This document shows, in pieces, positions 35,039-43,929 of a stretch of 64,000 bases of DNA. Each line of letters begins with the position of its first letter. The first letter of the stretch is position 1. A program made the translations under genes and the position numbers. Source of the stretch: Halorubrum salipaludis (GTDB lineage Archaea; Halobacteriota; Halobacteria; Halobacteriales; Haloferacaceae). Below the pieces are notes generated by a model. The model searched no databases. It worked only from the letters and a program-made list of their open reading frames with translations, and was not told the DNA's origin. The stretch lies in NCBI RefSeq assembly GCF_002286985.1, contig NZ_NSKC01000012.1:49152-113151 (forward strand), in the 5' to 3' direction.

Positions 35039-35428
35039 CTAGACGACTTCCCAGATGATGTCCCGTCGAAGATCACGATCAAGGAGATCAACGATAATCG
35101 CTACTATCAGCGATTCCCATAGATCGCTGTCAAGGCGGCCCTGCCAGAAATCGATATCCTCGCGGACGATCGATTGGACTCCCCACAGAACAATCCGACT
35201 CTCATCCGGGATCCCACCACGAAGCCAACTCTCACCGGGGATGTCGATTAGGCCGTCCATCCAAGATTTCGACGTCAACGTGAGCGCGATATACTGATCG
35301 CCGTGGAACGGACGTCCTTCATGATTCGAGAGAATGAGCCAGGGCCGAGCATCTTCCTCGCCTTTGAACGGATCATCCCCGTAGACGACGTCGCCACGCT
35401 CGAAAATCGGTCTCTCTTCGTCGGTCAC
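35039..35428 (-). CDS. PemK/MazF-type growth inhibitor
   Basis: 129 residues. The N-terminal F-E-R-G-D-V-V-Y-G-D-D-P-F and A-R-P-W-L-I-L-S-N, then Y-I-A-L-T-L-T-S-K, are characteristic of the CcdB/MazF barrel that cleaves RNA or blocks gyrase; RNA cleavage is the more likely activity. The upstream HTH gene overlaps it by 4 bp, giving a typical toxin-antitoxin pair. The last 25 codons lie antisense over a relic of a DUF6788-like gene, so the C terminus may be a recent addition. Confidence 0.8.
   Translation of the reverse strand: MTDEERPIFERGDVVYGDDPFKGEEDARPWLILSNHEGRPFHGDQYIALTLTSKSWMDGLIDIPGESWLRGGIPDESRIVLWGVQSIVREDIDFWQGRLDSDLWESLIVAIIVDLLDRDLRRDIIWEVV
35042..35122 (+). pseudogene. relic of a DUF6788-like gene antisense to the toxin 3' end
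   Basis: The plus strand reads D-D-F-P-D-D-V-P-S-K-I-T-I-K-E-I-N-D-N-R-Y-Y, closely matching residues 66-88 or so of the intact small protein at 48331 (D-D-L-P-D-E-I-P-T-K then T-I-T-I-K-N-I-N-E-N-R-Y-Y). DNA identity is high over ATCACGATCAAG and ATCAACGA. The rest of the gene is missing. Confidence 0.55.
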
Positions 35429-35796
35429 TGTTCGTCCTCGACGCTCGGATGTGGTTCCTCGGGTGCGTGTTCGCGCCAGGACTCCTTGTCCTCTGTACCG
35501 AGTCGCTGGTTGAACAGGGCGGTCGCTCGTTCGTACCCGCTGTATCCGTCGAGTCGCTCTGTGTCGTCGGTTATCGCCCAGTACGTCGCTTTGTGTTCGA
35601 CGAGATCGCGGTCCTTCAGTCTCGAGAGCGCGGTGCTGACCGCGCCCTCATCGAGACCGATCTGAGAGGCGATTTCGCGGGCCTTGAACGCGCGATCATC
35701 GTTGGCGGCGAGAAATCCCAGCACCTGATCCGGGACGGAAAGTTCCTCGAGTTCGTCCTCGCTCGTCTTCTCGAAGGTATCTCGGTCGATGGACAT
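35425..35796 (-). CDS. winged-helix partner of the MazF-like gene (antitoxin candidate)
   Basis: 123 residues from the ATG at 35796. A MarR-like winged helix spans about residues 20-85 (F-K-A-R-E-I-A-S-Q-I-G-L-D-E-G-A-V-S-T-A-L-S-R-L), followed by an acidic tail (E-E-P-H-P-S-V-E-D-E-Q) that could mask the toxin. The 4-bp overlap with the next gene supports coupled expression, and the HTH suggests autoregulation. Confidence 0.8.
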   Translation of the reverse strand: MSIDRDTFEKTSEDELEELSVPDQVLGFLAANDDRAFKAREIASQIGLDEGAVSTALSRLKDRDLVEHKATYWAITDDTERLDGYSGYERATALFNQRLGTEDKESWREHAPEEPHPSVEDEQ

Positions 35797-35980
35797 CGTT
35801 GAGCAGAAATACGGTGTCAATCGTAATGAGTGTTAGGTGTGAAAGCGACGAAATGGCTGAAGGGGATACTCCGCCCGTAGCCTCGTCGAAGCAGTTCGAG
35901 AATCGTATACATTGAGACGGCCAGTCTCAACTACCACGCTCCTGGTGGTTGCACTAAGAGCTCTCTCGGACTGATGTAGA

Positions 35981-36083
35981 TGTATTTGATCAGGATTCAG
36001 TACACTTACTCCGGTTTGAATCTACTGTAAGTGTATTCGATCGGGGTTTAGTACACTTATCCGGGTTGAGAATCATCTGTATT
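35981..36083. repeat. two ~50-bp direct repeats just before the Fic gene
   Basis: The block beginning TGTATTTGATCAGGATTCAG at 35981 recurs as GTGTATTCGATCGGGGTTTAG at 36032, with the common core AGTACACTTA-T/C-CCGG following. The period is about 51 bp and the second copy ends next to the Fic start codon. It probably contains operator or promoter elements. Confidence 0.55.
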
Positions 36084-36086
36084 GTA

Positions 36087-37226
36087 ATGAACCCCGCTGA
36101 GTTCGAAGATGGACCTGGTCGGATCGAGCCACACAACGGACTCCCCTGCTACAATCCGGCAAGCCTCCCTCCAGAGCTTGAACTCACTTCGGAGATTCTC
36201 GATGCCTACGGCGACGCTCTCTACGCGCTCGGCCAGCTTTCGACCCTTCACGACCACATCGAAAACGAGAACCTCCTGCTCGCCCCGTTCGTGGCCCGAG
36301 AAGCGGCGATGAGCTCGCAGATCGAAGGCACCGCAGTCACCGTCTCGGACATCATCCTCCACGAGCCAGACGACGACCCTGAACGGGAAGCAGCATCCGA
36401 ACGAGACATCCGAGAGGCGTACAACTACGTCGAAGCTATCCAGATGGGGTTCAATCGGCTCGAACAGGGCGAGAGTATCGACCGCACCCTCCTCTGTGAA
36501 CTCCACGAATCGCTCCTACTCGATGTTCGTGGTGAAGACAAGCGTCCTGGCACCATCCGAGATACCCCTGTCATCATCGGTCCGAACCAGAACCCCGAGG
36601 ACGCACAGTTCATCCCGGCCCACCCGGCCCACGTGTCGATGCTACTCGATCAGCTCATCGCGTACAACCGGATGGATAACTACCCGCCGCTCATCGATAT
36701 CGTCCTCTCTCATTACCAGTTCGAGACGATCCACCCGTTCCGCGACGGGAACGGCCGATTCGGACGGCTCCTCATCATGCTTCAGTTGTACGACGCTGGC
36801 TTGCTTGATGAGCCGTACCTGTACTTGTCTGCGTATTTCAACCGAAACCGGAGCGAGTACTTCGACAAACTGTTGCGCGTCAGCAGAGACGGGGCGTGGG
36901 ACGAGTGGGTACGATTCGCGTTGACGGCGATCCGCGACCAAGCCCACGACGCCTACGAGTGTGGCCAAGAGCTCTTAGACCTTCGAGGCAGATATCTTGA
37001 GCAGTACGAGGACTACCCAGCTGTTCGCGACATCGTCACCCACCTCTTTGAGGAACCGTATCTACAGGCGAGCCGCGCGCAGGAAGCGACTGGTCGGTCG
37101 AAGAAGGCCGTCTACAACGCGATTGACATGCTCTCCGGCGACGGGATCATCGATGAAATTACTGGGAAAGAACGTGGGAGGGTGTACCGAGCGCCAGAGA
37201 TTCTCGCGATCGTCGAAACACCGTAG
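36087..37226 (+). CDS. Fic-domain protein
   Basis: 379 residues from the ATG at 36087. The catalytic loop H-P-F-R-D-G-N-G-R-F-G-R lies at about residue 216, so it should transfer AMP (or another nucleotide part) to a target protein. The N-terminal region contains the inhibitory-helix pattern S-x-x-I-E-G-T near residue 75, and a winged-helix C terminus (Q-E-A-T-G-R-S-K-K-A-V-Y-N-A-I-D) likely binds DNA. The protein may therefore regulate itself through the repeats upstream. Found widely as a solitary or toxin-type gene in haloarchaea. Confidence 0.9.
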   Translation: MNPAEFEDGPGRIEPHNGLPCYNPASLPPELELTSEILDAYGDALYALGQLSTLHDHIENENLLLAPFVAREAAMSSQIEGTAVTVSDIILHEPDDDPEREAASERDIREAYNYVEAIQMGFNRLEQGESIDRTLLCELHESLLLDVRGEDKRPGTIRDTPVIIGPNQNPEDAQFIPAHPAHVSMLLDQLIAYNRMDNYPPLIDIVLSHYQFETIHPFRDGNGRFGRLLIMLQLYDAGLLDEPYLYLSAYFNRNRSEYFDKLLRVSRDGAWDEWVRFALTAIRDQAHDAYECGQELLDLRGRYLEQYEDYPAVRDIVTHLFEEPYLQASRAQEATGRSKKAVYNAIDMLSGDGIIDEITGKERGRVYRAPEILAIVETP

Positions 37227-37346
37227 CTCGATGAGCTTTCCATCAAAATTGTTCCCTAGGATTTCAACGGAGCTAATATCAGTTGTTAGTGTCACCCAAG
37301 TTTGTGAGTACAAGATATTATCAAGTAATGGATCTATAAGAGAATA

Positions 37347-38762
37347 TCAAGGATCGACTCTACTCTCGAGAACAGCAACAATGTCGGACAGATCGAAGAG
37401 ACGGAGATCGTCTCGTTCGTCTGCAGCTTCCTCGACGGATCGGTTGAACCCAGAGCGGCTGAACAAGGCGAATTCATACGTCGGCTCGCCACCACCGGTG
37501 GGTGTCCAGTCGATATGGGAGACATCGTCTTCGAGATCCGCGAGCACGTCATAGCCGAGGGGGGTGTTGGTGAATTTCGCTTCGCCAGCGATCAGCGTTG
37601 ACTCGTCGGTTGGGGCGACAACGTCTATCTCCCGGCTCTTGTACCACCACTGGCTTGGCACCTGTGTGAGCTGGTAGTCTGTATAGAGCGCCGGCACCGC
37701 CTGGTGACAGAGCGATTCGAACGTTTCGCTGACAAAGTCGGGCAGTTCCGGCTCGATGAGATCCGCGTAGGCGTTCTCGCCGTAGAGTTCGTACTGACCT
37801 CCGCGGCCGTAGAGATACCGGAAGTAAAACCGGAATACGGGATCTCGAATTTGGTACCGAGTCCGCTTGCTGCGCGCCGGGTCAGCAAGCGCCGGATGGT
37901 GTTTTTCGATGATCTGGAGCGTTTCCAGCCGGTCGAAGTAGTACGACGTGTTGGTGCTCTCGATGCCGGCTCCTTGGGCGATTTCGTTTCGACTGTGGTT
38001 CCCGCTGGCCATCGACTCCAGAAGCGAAAAATACGTGTTTACCTCGGTCAGTTCCATCTGGAGGACTGTTTCGGGCTCGTCGTGGAGTGGGCCATCGGGA
38101 TCGCACAGCAGCCGCGTGATGTTCTCCCCGAAGCTCTGTGCTGGATCGAGCGGGCTGAGATATCGGGGTGTACCGCCGAAGACGCCATAGACGAACACCC
38201 GTTCTTCGGGAGTGTACGTCGGCACAAACTCTTGGATAGAGCGAAACGGGAGCTGGGTGAGTTCGAGGCGGCCATTCGGTGTCTGGGATACCCGACCGTA
38301 GAGTGGCGCACCGCCATCGAGGACGTGGGTATGAATCATGCCGATCGCAGAGCCTGTGAGTACGAGTGTTGCCTGGCTCTCGTCGACAGCGGTGTCCCAC
38401 AGGTGCTGAATGATCGACGGGAGCCCCTCGTTCGATTCGATAAGGTACGGAAATTCGTCGATGACGATAATGGCGTCTCTATCGACGAGGTACGCTAAGA
38501 GTGGTTCCCACTCCTCTTTGACAGCCGTAATGTCCGGATAGGTTGTCGCTGCGGCCTCGACGAACCGCCTGAGCTGTGTCGTCGCAGTTCCTTGGACTGC
38601 CTGATAGTACACGGCATCGTCGCGGTCAGCAATCGATTGACGGATGAGTTCGCTCTTGCCGATCTGACGACGGCCATAGACAATTGCGAGTTCTGCAGCG
38701 CCACTCTCATAGAGAGTCTGTAACCGATCGAGTTCATCGATGCGATTGACAAACTGGTTCAT
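37347..38762 (-). CDS. archaeal AAA ATPase with DUF234 domain
   Basis: 471 residues. Walker A (G-R-R-Q-I-G-K-S-E at about 30) and Walker B (I-I-V-I-D-E-F-P-Y at about 98) belong to the archaeal ATPase group; a winged helix follows, and the C terminus is the DUF234 nuclease-like region (E-I-D-V-V-A-P, A-G-E-A-K-F acting as a D...ExK site). Such proteins are suspected toxins or mobile-element-linked regulators. Expression may be controlled by the three 15-bp-spaced repeats at 38811-38850. Confidence 0.88.
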   Translation of the reverse strand: MNQFVNRIDELDRLQTLYESGAAELAIVYGRRQIGKSELIRQSIADRDDAVYYQAVQGTATTQLRRFVEAAATTYPDITAVKEEWEPLLAYLVDRDAIIVIDEFPYLIESNEGLPSIIQHLWDTAVDESQATLVLTGSAIGMIHTHVLDGGAPLYGRVSQTPNGRLELTQLPFRSIQEFVPTYTPEERVFVYGVFGGTPRYLSPLDPAQSFGENITRLLCDPDGPLHDEPETVLQMELTEVNTYFSLLESMASGNHSRNEIAQGAGIESTNTSYYFDRLETLQIIEKHHPALADPARSKRTRYQIRDPVFRFYFRYLYGRGGQYELYGENAYADLIEPELPDFVSETFESLCHQAVPALYTDYQLTQVPSQWWYKSREIDVVAPTDESTLIAGEAKFTNTPLGYDVLADLEDDVSHIDWTPTGGGEPTYEFALFSRSGFNRSVEEAADERDDLRLFDLSDIVAVLESRVDP

Positions 38763-38810
38763 ACTTCCTATCGTTGTGGGAGATACATATATGCTCTGAA
38801 GTTAGAAATT

Positions 38811-38850
38811 AGACTATAATAGTTTGAACTATAATATTTCGAACTCTAAT
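38811..38850. repeat. three 10-bp units at exact 15-bp period
   Basis: AGACTATAAT (38811), GAACTATAAT (38826) and GAACTCTAAT (38841), each with a start-to-start step of 15 bp, directly upstream of the ATPase gene at 38762. AT-rich; could be repeated TATA elements or an operator array. Confidence 0.5.
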
Positions 38851-38965
38851 ACGGTGGGGGAATCATCCGATCTCACTGGCTGTAGGGGCTGTTCACGCCG
38901 AACGGCCTAGGCAGAGAGATAACTGTTACAACTTGTTGCTCGGGGGAAAACCGATATTGAAGAAG

Positions 38966-39001
38966 TCGTGAACGCTTCGTGTCGTTCGCAACTTAACAGA
39001 G
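38966..39001. repeat. 36-bp direct repeat, left copy
   Basis: A block beginning TCGTGAACGCTTCG and ending CTTAACAGAG; 32 of 36 positions match the block at 42382-42417. The two copies flank the ABC exporter and regulator genes. The last bases resemble the outer part of the insertion-sequence end (CAACAGAG). Confidence 0.6.
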
Positions 39002-39130
39002 TTCGGCGGAGCGATCACGCCGCCTATTCGCGTCGCTATCTACCCATGCGGCATCACCCCCGATACGTGTGACCGGAAGATGATTCCGAAACGCATAGAC
39101 GACTGGTTCGGAAAATGACATCCGTTACGT

Positions 39131-39907
39131 ATGCCCTCCACCCACGACGAATCCGCCATTCTGGCGACCGATCTCCGGAAGAGCTACGGCTCAGAAGTCG
39201 CTCTCGACAGTCTCACGCTCGACATCCAGCACGGGAGCGTCTACGGCTTTCTCGGCCCGAACGGTGCGGGGAAGACGACGACGATGCGTCTCCTTACCGG
39301 TCTCAGCGATCCGGACAGCGGATTGGTACGCGTCTGTGGCGTCAGCCCGAGCGACCGGCGTGCGATCGCCGGTCGGGTCGGCTATCTCCCTGAGACGCCG
39401 CCGCTGTACGACGAGTTCAGCGCCCGCGAACAGCTCGAATACGTCGCCGATCTTCGCGACATTTCGCGGTCCGTTGCCCGCGAGCGCATCGGCGAGTACC
39501 TCGACCAATTCGGGTTAGCCGGTGACGCGGACAGGCGGATCGACGGGTATTCGAAGGGAATGAAACAGAAGACCGCGTTCATACAGAGTGTCCTGCACGA
39601 ACCGGACGTCCTGTATTTAGACGAACCGACATCGGGGCTTGACCCCCGAGCGGCGCGCACCATCCGAGAATCGATTACCGCGTTCGCCGACGCAGGAACC
39701 ACGGTGTTCCTCTCAACACACATTCTTCCGGTGGTCGAAGCCGTCGCTGACGAGGTCGGGGTGTTGTTTGACGGGAGACTCGTCACCGAGGGGACGCCTA
39801 CCGAAGTACAGGCCCGTGCGGAGACTGGCGAGAGTGGATCCCTGGAAGACGCGTTCCTCGCCGTCACCAGCGAACCCGAAACGGGCGCGGCCTCTCGGAG
39901 AGAATGA
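39131..39907 (+). CDS. ABC transporter ATP-binding protein
   Basis: A 258-residue nucleotide-binding subunit with Walker A (G-P-N-G-A-G-K-T-T), the signature Y-S-K-G-M-K-Q-K (a divergent LSGGQ typical of CcmA/NatA-type exporters), Walker B (L-Y-L-D-E-P-T-S-G-L-D-P) and H-loop (S-T-H). Cytoplasmic, energises the permease encoded by the next gene, which it overlaps by 4 bp. The substrate is unknown. The module is flanked by 36-bp direct repeats. Confidence 0.93.
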   Translation: MPSTHDESAILATDLRKSYGSEVALDSLTLDIQHGSVYGFLGPNGAGKTTTMRLLTGLSDPDSGLVRVCGVSPSDRRAIAGRVGYLPETPPLYDEFSAREQLEYVADLRDISRSVARERIGEYLDQFGLAGDADRRIDGYSKGMKQKTAFIQSVLHEPDVLYLDEPTSGLDPRAARTIRESITAFADAGTTVFLSTHILPVVEAVADEVGVLFDGRLVTEGTPTEVQARAETGESGSLEDAFLAVTSEPETGAASRRE

Positions 39908-41514
39908 GCCTCCGACAGGACGTTCGCCACGGGCTCCGAATCGGGCGGGCGGAGTTCGTCCGAAGCCTCCGTGGGTACCTCGGAAACCCCCGTCGAGTCC
40001 TCGGACTCCTGATCACGGCGCTGTTCTTCGGCGGCGCGCTCCTGTTCGCGCTGCCGACGGCGTATGTGCTTGGGCAAACCGCGCGCTCCGTGACGGCGGT
40101 CCCGTTCTTCGCGCCCGCTGCGACGCTCGTTCCTCTCGGTCTCCTGTCGATATCGGTGTTTCGGACCCTCGAACGACTCGGACACATCGACGGTGCGGAT
40201 TTCGTCCTGCTGGCGGTTCACCCGCGAGCAGTCGTTATCGGGCTCATCACAGCGGAGATGGGACGGCTCTCCCTGTGGTTCGGGATCCCGGTCGGAGCAG
40301 TGGTTGTCACGTTCGCACTCGGAATGGGCTCGCCGCTGCTCGTCGCTTCGGCCGGGGCGGTCGCGCTGCCACTCGTCTGCTGTGCCGCCGTCTGGGGGTA
40401 CGCCGGAGGAATTGCTGTGTTGCGACTCCTGCGGCAACTCCCCAGCCTTCGCCGTCTCCTGAAGGCGGTCGGTATCCTCGCGATGGTCGGACTCGTTGTT
40501 GCATCGCAGTTCGCTGGGCAGTTCATCGTCGAATCCGACCTCTCAGTGCAGCGGCTGTTGTCGACAGTAGCGTTCGATCCCCTCGTGGAATACGTTGCGC
40601 TCGCGTTCGTCGGAACACCGGTCTCCAGACCGACCTCCCTAGGGGCGGTGGCGGTGCTCGGGGCGTTAATCGCTCTCACGCCGGTAGGTCTCGCCGTCTC
40701 GACCAGGCAGGTTTCTACGCTCTGGTTTACCGATCAGGTCGGCAACAACGCGTCGACGCAGGTGCGGCAATCGAGCGGCGGATTCTCTGCCCCACGACCG
40801 TTCGCATGGACTAAACCCGGTCGTATCGCGTGGGGAATTCTCGTGCGCGGTCGCCGTGATCCGGCGGAGTTGAGTCATCTCCTGATTGCCGTCTTTTTTA
40901 TCGCACCGTTCGGGACGATGTTTCTCGAGTTTTCGGGCGACGCCATCGGACCCCTCATCACTGGGGGCGGCGTCGTTCTCGCGACATACCTCTCAGGCGC
41001 TACCTTCGGGTTGAACCCGCTCGGTGACGAGCGGCCGCAACTACCGTTCCTCCTTCTCACTGAGACATCATCCGCGGCTCTCGTCCGTGGACGGCTCCTC
41101 GCCGGCGTTGCGATTGGAGTGCCGGTCGCCGTTCTCAGCTCGTTCGTCTCGATCCTTTTCGGGATAACGGTGCTTCAGGCGGTGGCGACCGCCGCCGTCG
41201 GAGTTGTGATGTGTCTCGCTGCGGCGATGTTCGCGGTCGGAATCGGCTCGGCGTACCCGATCTACGAGGAGCGCGAGTTCTGGGGGACGGAAACGGTCGT
41301 CCCGTCGACGCTCGTCATGATGGTGTACCTGTTTGTCGTGGGTGGCGGAACGGTTCTCGGGCTGTTCGTGACGTGGTTCGCAGTCACCGGAAACGTCGTG
41401 TTGACGCCTGTATTCGGCGTGCTCTTCGGTACGTATCTGCTGTTGACGAGCGGCGTTTCGTATGGTTCCTACCGCTATGCGCTCCGGCGGCACCGACGCT
41501 ATACGCTGGCGTGA
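39904..41514 (+). CDS. ABC transporter permease
   Basis: 536 residues with about twelve hydrophobic segments, typical of archaeal exporter permeases of the NatB/ABC-2 type. It starts within the stop of the ATPase gene, so the two are coupled. No substrate signature was seen. Located in the cytoplasmic membrane. Confidence 0.88.
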   Translation: MSLRQDVRHGLRIGRAEFVRSLRGYLGNPRRVLGLLITALFFGGALLFALPTAYVLGQTARSVTAVPFFAPAATLVPLGLLSISVFRTLERLGHIDGADFVLLAVHPRAVVIGLITAEMGRLSLWFGIPVGAVVVTFALGMGSPLLVASAGAVALPLVCCAAVWGYAGGIAVLRLLRQLPSLRRLLKAVGILAMVGLVVASQFAGQFIVESDLSVQRLLSTVAFDPLVEYVALAFVGTPVSRPTSLGAVAVLGALIALTPVGLAVSTRQVSTLWFTDQVGNNASTQVRQSSGGFSAPRPFAWTKPGRIAWGILVRGRRDPAELSHLLIAVFFIAPFGTMFLEFSGDAIGPLITGGGVVLATYLSGATFGLNPLGDERPQLPFLLLTETSSAALVRGRLLAGVAIGVPVAVLSSFVSILFGITVLQAVATAAVGVVMCLAAAMFAVGIGSAYPIYEEREFWGTETVVPSTLVMMVYLFVVGGGTVLGLFVTWFAVTGNVVLTPVFGVLFGTYLLLTSGVSYGSYRYALRRHRRYTLA

Positions 41515-41620
41515 TCACGCCGTTTCAGATGGGCTGTCCGGCGAGCACACGTTCGCCGTTAAGTCGACCTCATTGCCATGGCAAACGTTCATAGTTTCTA
41601 GTTTCGTAACTCTATACAAG

Positions 41621-42319
41621 ATGAGCTACGATACAGAACATGTGCGAAACGCGGGGGACACACCGAGGACGATCACCGGGATCTCTACGTTCACAGAATT
41701 ACTCCAGAACCCGTCCCTCGCGAGTCTCTATACATCGATTCGGCGGTCTACGGCTGCCACGGGGCCTGAACTCATTGAAACAACGACCGTCTCGAAGAAA
41801 ACGGTGTACGACTATCTCCATAAACTGGAACAGGCGGGCCTGATCAGCAAGGTTAACGACGATGGCGGGACCGCCGTATACACCGCTGAAGAGTTCGAAC
41901 TGACATTGACGGTCCGCGAGACGGAAGTCTCGATTACGCCCGAACTTATCGAAGTGATCGCACAGAAAAACGAGTATCCAGCGATCGAGCGGGTTCTCGA
42001 AGACCACGGCATCGTCACGTTCGCACTCGCATACGATCTCGTGAAAGCACACAGTGAGGGGAATGTCACAATCCGGCAGATCGCGAGCCTCACAGACCTT
42101 TCGGCTGGAACTGCGTATGATCTCGTCGAAGCCCTCTATTCGATTCTCAATCTCGGTGACGACGAGTCGAGCCCGACGACGTACCCCGCTGATATCCAGC
42201 AAACAGGTGAAAACTCCACGAGCGACGCACACTCCGAAGCAAGGCAGGACAGTAGTGCCACCGAAGAGCCGGCCCCCGAGGACTGGATCGAGAGTACTGA
42301 CGACACCGAGCAGGACTAA
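41621..42319 (+). CDS. TrmB-like winged-helix regulator (DUF7437 type)
   Basis: 232 residues from the ATG at 41621. The N-terminal part contains a winged helix (P-S-L-A-S-L-Y-T-S-I-R... S-K-K-T-V-Y-D-Y-L-H-K-L-E-Q-A-G-L), followed by a helical effector region and a polar tail. It is homologous in layout to the product at 45770. It follows the ABC genes by 107 bp on the same strand and is enclosed with them by the direct repeats; it may control the exporter. Confidence 0.75.
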   Translation: MSYDTEHVRNAGDTPRTITGISTFTELLQNPSLASLYTSIRRSTAATGPELIETTTVSKKTVYDYLHKLEQAGLISKVNDDGGTAVYTAEEFELTLTVRETEVSITPELIEVIAQKNEYPAIERVLEDHGIVTFALAYDLVKAHSEGNVTIRQIASLTDLSAGTAYDLVEALYSILNLGDDESSPTTYPADIQQTGENSTSDAHSEARQDSSATEEPAPEDWIESTDDTEQD

Positions 42320-42381
42320 CGACTCGGGATGACCCGACAGAAGGCAGGAAATTAACTTATCGCCCTCCACTTAGGAAGAGC

Positions 42382-42417
42382 TCGTGAACGTTTCGTAGCG
42401 TTCGCAACTCAACAGAG
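42382..42417. repeat. 36-bp direct repeat, right copy
   Basis: Matches 38966-39001 in the same orientation; ends 3 bp before the stop codon of the ParA-partner gene. The interval between copies is about 3.4 kb. Confidence 0.6.
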
Positions 42418-42419
42418 GA

Positions 42420-42857
42420 CTATTCGATATCGTAGCCCCACTCTCGAAGTACGTCGGCGACCTCGTCTAGATGGTCCATTCCGACGAGATACGCCGCCTC
42501 TCGGGCGTCAGTGAGTTCGACATCGTCTCCGAGTTGTTCCTCAAGCGCAGGCCGGAGCTCCCGACGTTCCCTCTTCACCGTGTGTTCCGTATAGTGGATC
42601 GTCTTGTGGTCCCGATCGTCTTTCACTCCATCGCGACGGTGGATCCACGGTAGCCGGGAAGATTCGTCAGCAGGATGGTCAGGGATGCCTGGTAGCGTCG
42701 TCGACGTCGGATCAGGTTCTGGCGTTGTTGATTGCTCATCGAACGGATCACCAGCATCTGTGTCCGTATCCGCGACGTCGTCGACAGGATCATCGTCGGC
42801 ATCGTCGTCCTCGGCGAACGGATCATCGCCGCTGCCAGATTTCATGCCGTTCGGCAT
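42420..42857 (-). CDS. ParA-partner protein of unknown family
   Basis: 145 residues: an acidic, disordered N-terminal half (D-P-F-A-E-D-D-D-A-D-D-D) and a basic, helical C-terminal half (H-T-V-K-R-E-R-R-E-L-R-P-A-L-E-E-Q-L) that could bind DNA. The gene begins at the last base of parA (42857), so it is coupled to it, and by position it is the likely partition partner (ParB-equivalent). No known ParB motif is present. Confidence 0.65.
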   Translation of the reverse strand: MPNGMKSGSGDDPFAEDDDADDDPVDDVADTDTDAGDPFDEQSTTPEPDPTSTTLPGIPDHPADESSRLPWIHRRDGVKDDRDHKTIHYTEHTVKRERRELRPALEEQLGDDVELTDAREAAYLVGMDHLDEVADVLREWGYDIE

Positions 42858-43690
42858 TAGGCACTCACCTCCTCAAGATGGCTGGCGAGTTCGTGTAACT
42901 GCTCGAGCGTCTCCATTTCATGATCGCGTTTCCGAGATCGATACTCATTGACGTACGCGAATGCTGTCGTCTGCTTGTCCCAGCAGCCTTCGAACAGCGA
43001 CGATCGCTCACCAATTGCGACTGGCGCGTCGTACCCCAACTCGCGGATACGCGTCAGGTAGTGTTGTTGGTCCGTCGTCCGTCCAACGCCGTTCGGCACA
43101 ACCGCGAGGACACCAACGGTGACACCCACCGTCTCTTCGAAGCCCTGAACGACATCTTGTAGCCCCTCTATCGATTGCATCCCTTTCCCTGTCGGTTCCA
43201 GCGGGATCACCAGCGAACGGGTTGCGCCAATGGCGTTGTAGAGATGGGGGCCAGCGGTTGCCGGCGGATCGACGACGATCGTATCGTACTTCTCGGGGAT
43301 ATCCGCGTTGAGGAGTACCTGTCGCAGCTGATCGTGGCGCTCGAACTCTTCACCGAGGTCTTCCGCCATTGAGGCAGCGCGAGTAAGGAGATCGGCGAGA
43401 TTTTCTAGCATATTGTGGCTTGGAACAAGGTCGAATCCAAATGGCGTTTCAAGGATGAGGTCCTCGAATGCGCCCTTTGGTCGGTCGATGAGGTGGCGCG
43501 CAATGTTGTCTGCGTTACTGTCATCTCGTGGAGCGTCAACGCCGAGTAAGTACGTTAACGAGCCGTTCTGTGGGTCAAGATCGATTACGAGAACATCGCG
43601 ATCGTGCTGGCCGTGCGCGTCGGCGAGATTCGACGCGAGCGTCGTCTTCCCGACGCCGCCGGCTTCGCTGTATGTCGTGTACGTGAGCAT
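42857..43690 (-). CDS. parA: ParA-type partition ATPase
   Basis: 277 residues with the deviant Walker A (S-E-A-G-G-V-G-K-T-T), Walker A' (L-V-I-D-L-D-P-Q-N-G-S) and Walker B (T-I-V-V-D-P-P-A-T) of the ParA/MinD group. It binds nucleoid DNA and separates plasmid copies together with its partner gene. The palindrome at 43750-43773 upstream could be operator or centromere. Supports a plasmid origin of this part of the window. Confidence 0.9.
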   Translation of the reverse strand: MLTYTTYSEAGGVGKTTLASNLADAHGQHDRDVLVIDLDPQNGSLTYLLGVDAPRDDSNADNIARHLIDRPKGAFEDLILETPFGFDLVPSHNMLENLADLLTRAASMAEDLGEEFERHDQLRQVLLNADIPEKYDTIVVDPPATAGPHLYNAIGATRSLVIPLEPTGKGMQSIEGLQDVVQGFEETVGVTVGVLAVVPNGVGRTTDQQHYLTRIRELGYDAPVAIGERSSLFEGCWDKQTTAFAYVNEYRSRKRDHEMETLEQLHELASHLEEVSA

Positions 43691-43749
43691 GTTTTACCTG
43701 TTAGACCCATTCGTCATAAATTTGCGTCAGACAAATCAGTTAGTATGGT

Positions 43750-43773
43750 TAGTTGTACTAGAAAGTACAACTA
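43750..43773. promoter_or_regulatory. palindrome upstream of parA
   Basis: TAGTTGTACT-AGAA-AGTACAACTA is a perfect 10-bp inverted repeat around 4 bp, 60 bp upstream of the parA start; further TTAGT repeats surround it. Candidate operator or partition site. Confidence 0.5.
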
Positions 43774-43929
43774 GTTAGTTTGATTAGTAAGGCCAACGAG
43801 TAAGACAGAACAGAAAATACAATAAGGACGTCTAGCAAGAAACACGGAATTTCCCTGTCGATCGGCATCCTGTAACTATCGCGGTGCGCTCCTATCTACC
43901 CCGACACAGAACAGATACGGGCCAGTACC

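Noticed and set aside
39382..40437. 351-residue minus frame over the ABC transporter genes
   Set aside because: Spans two well-supported coupled genes on the other strand and has low-complexity Arg/Ser sequence.
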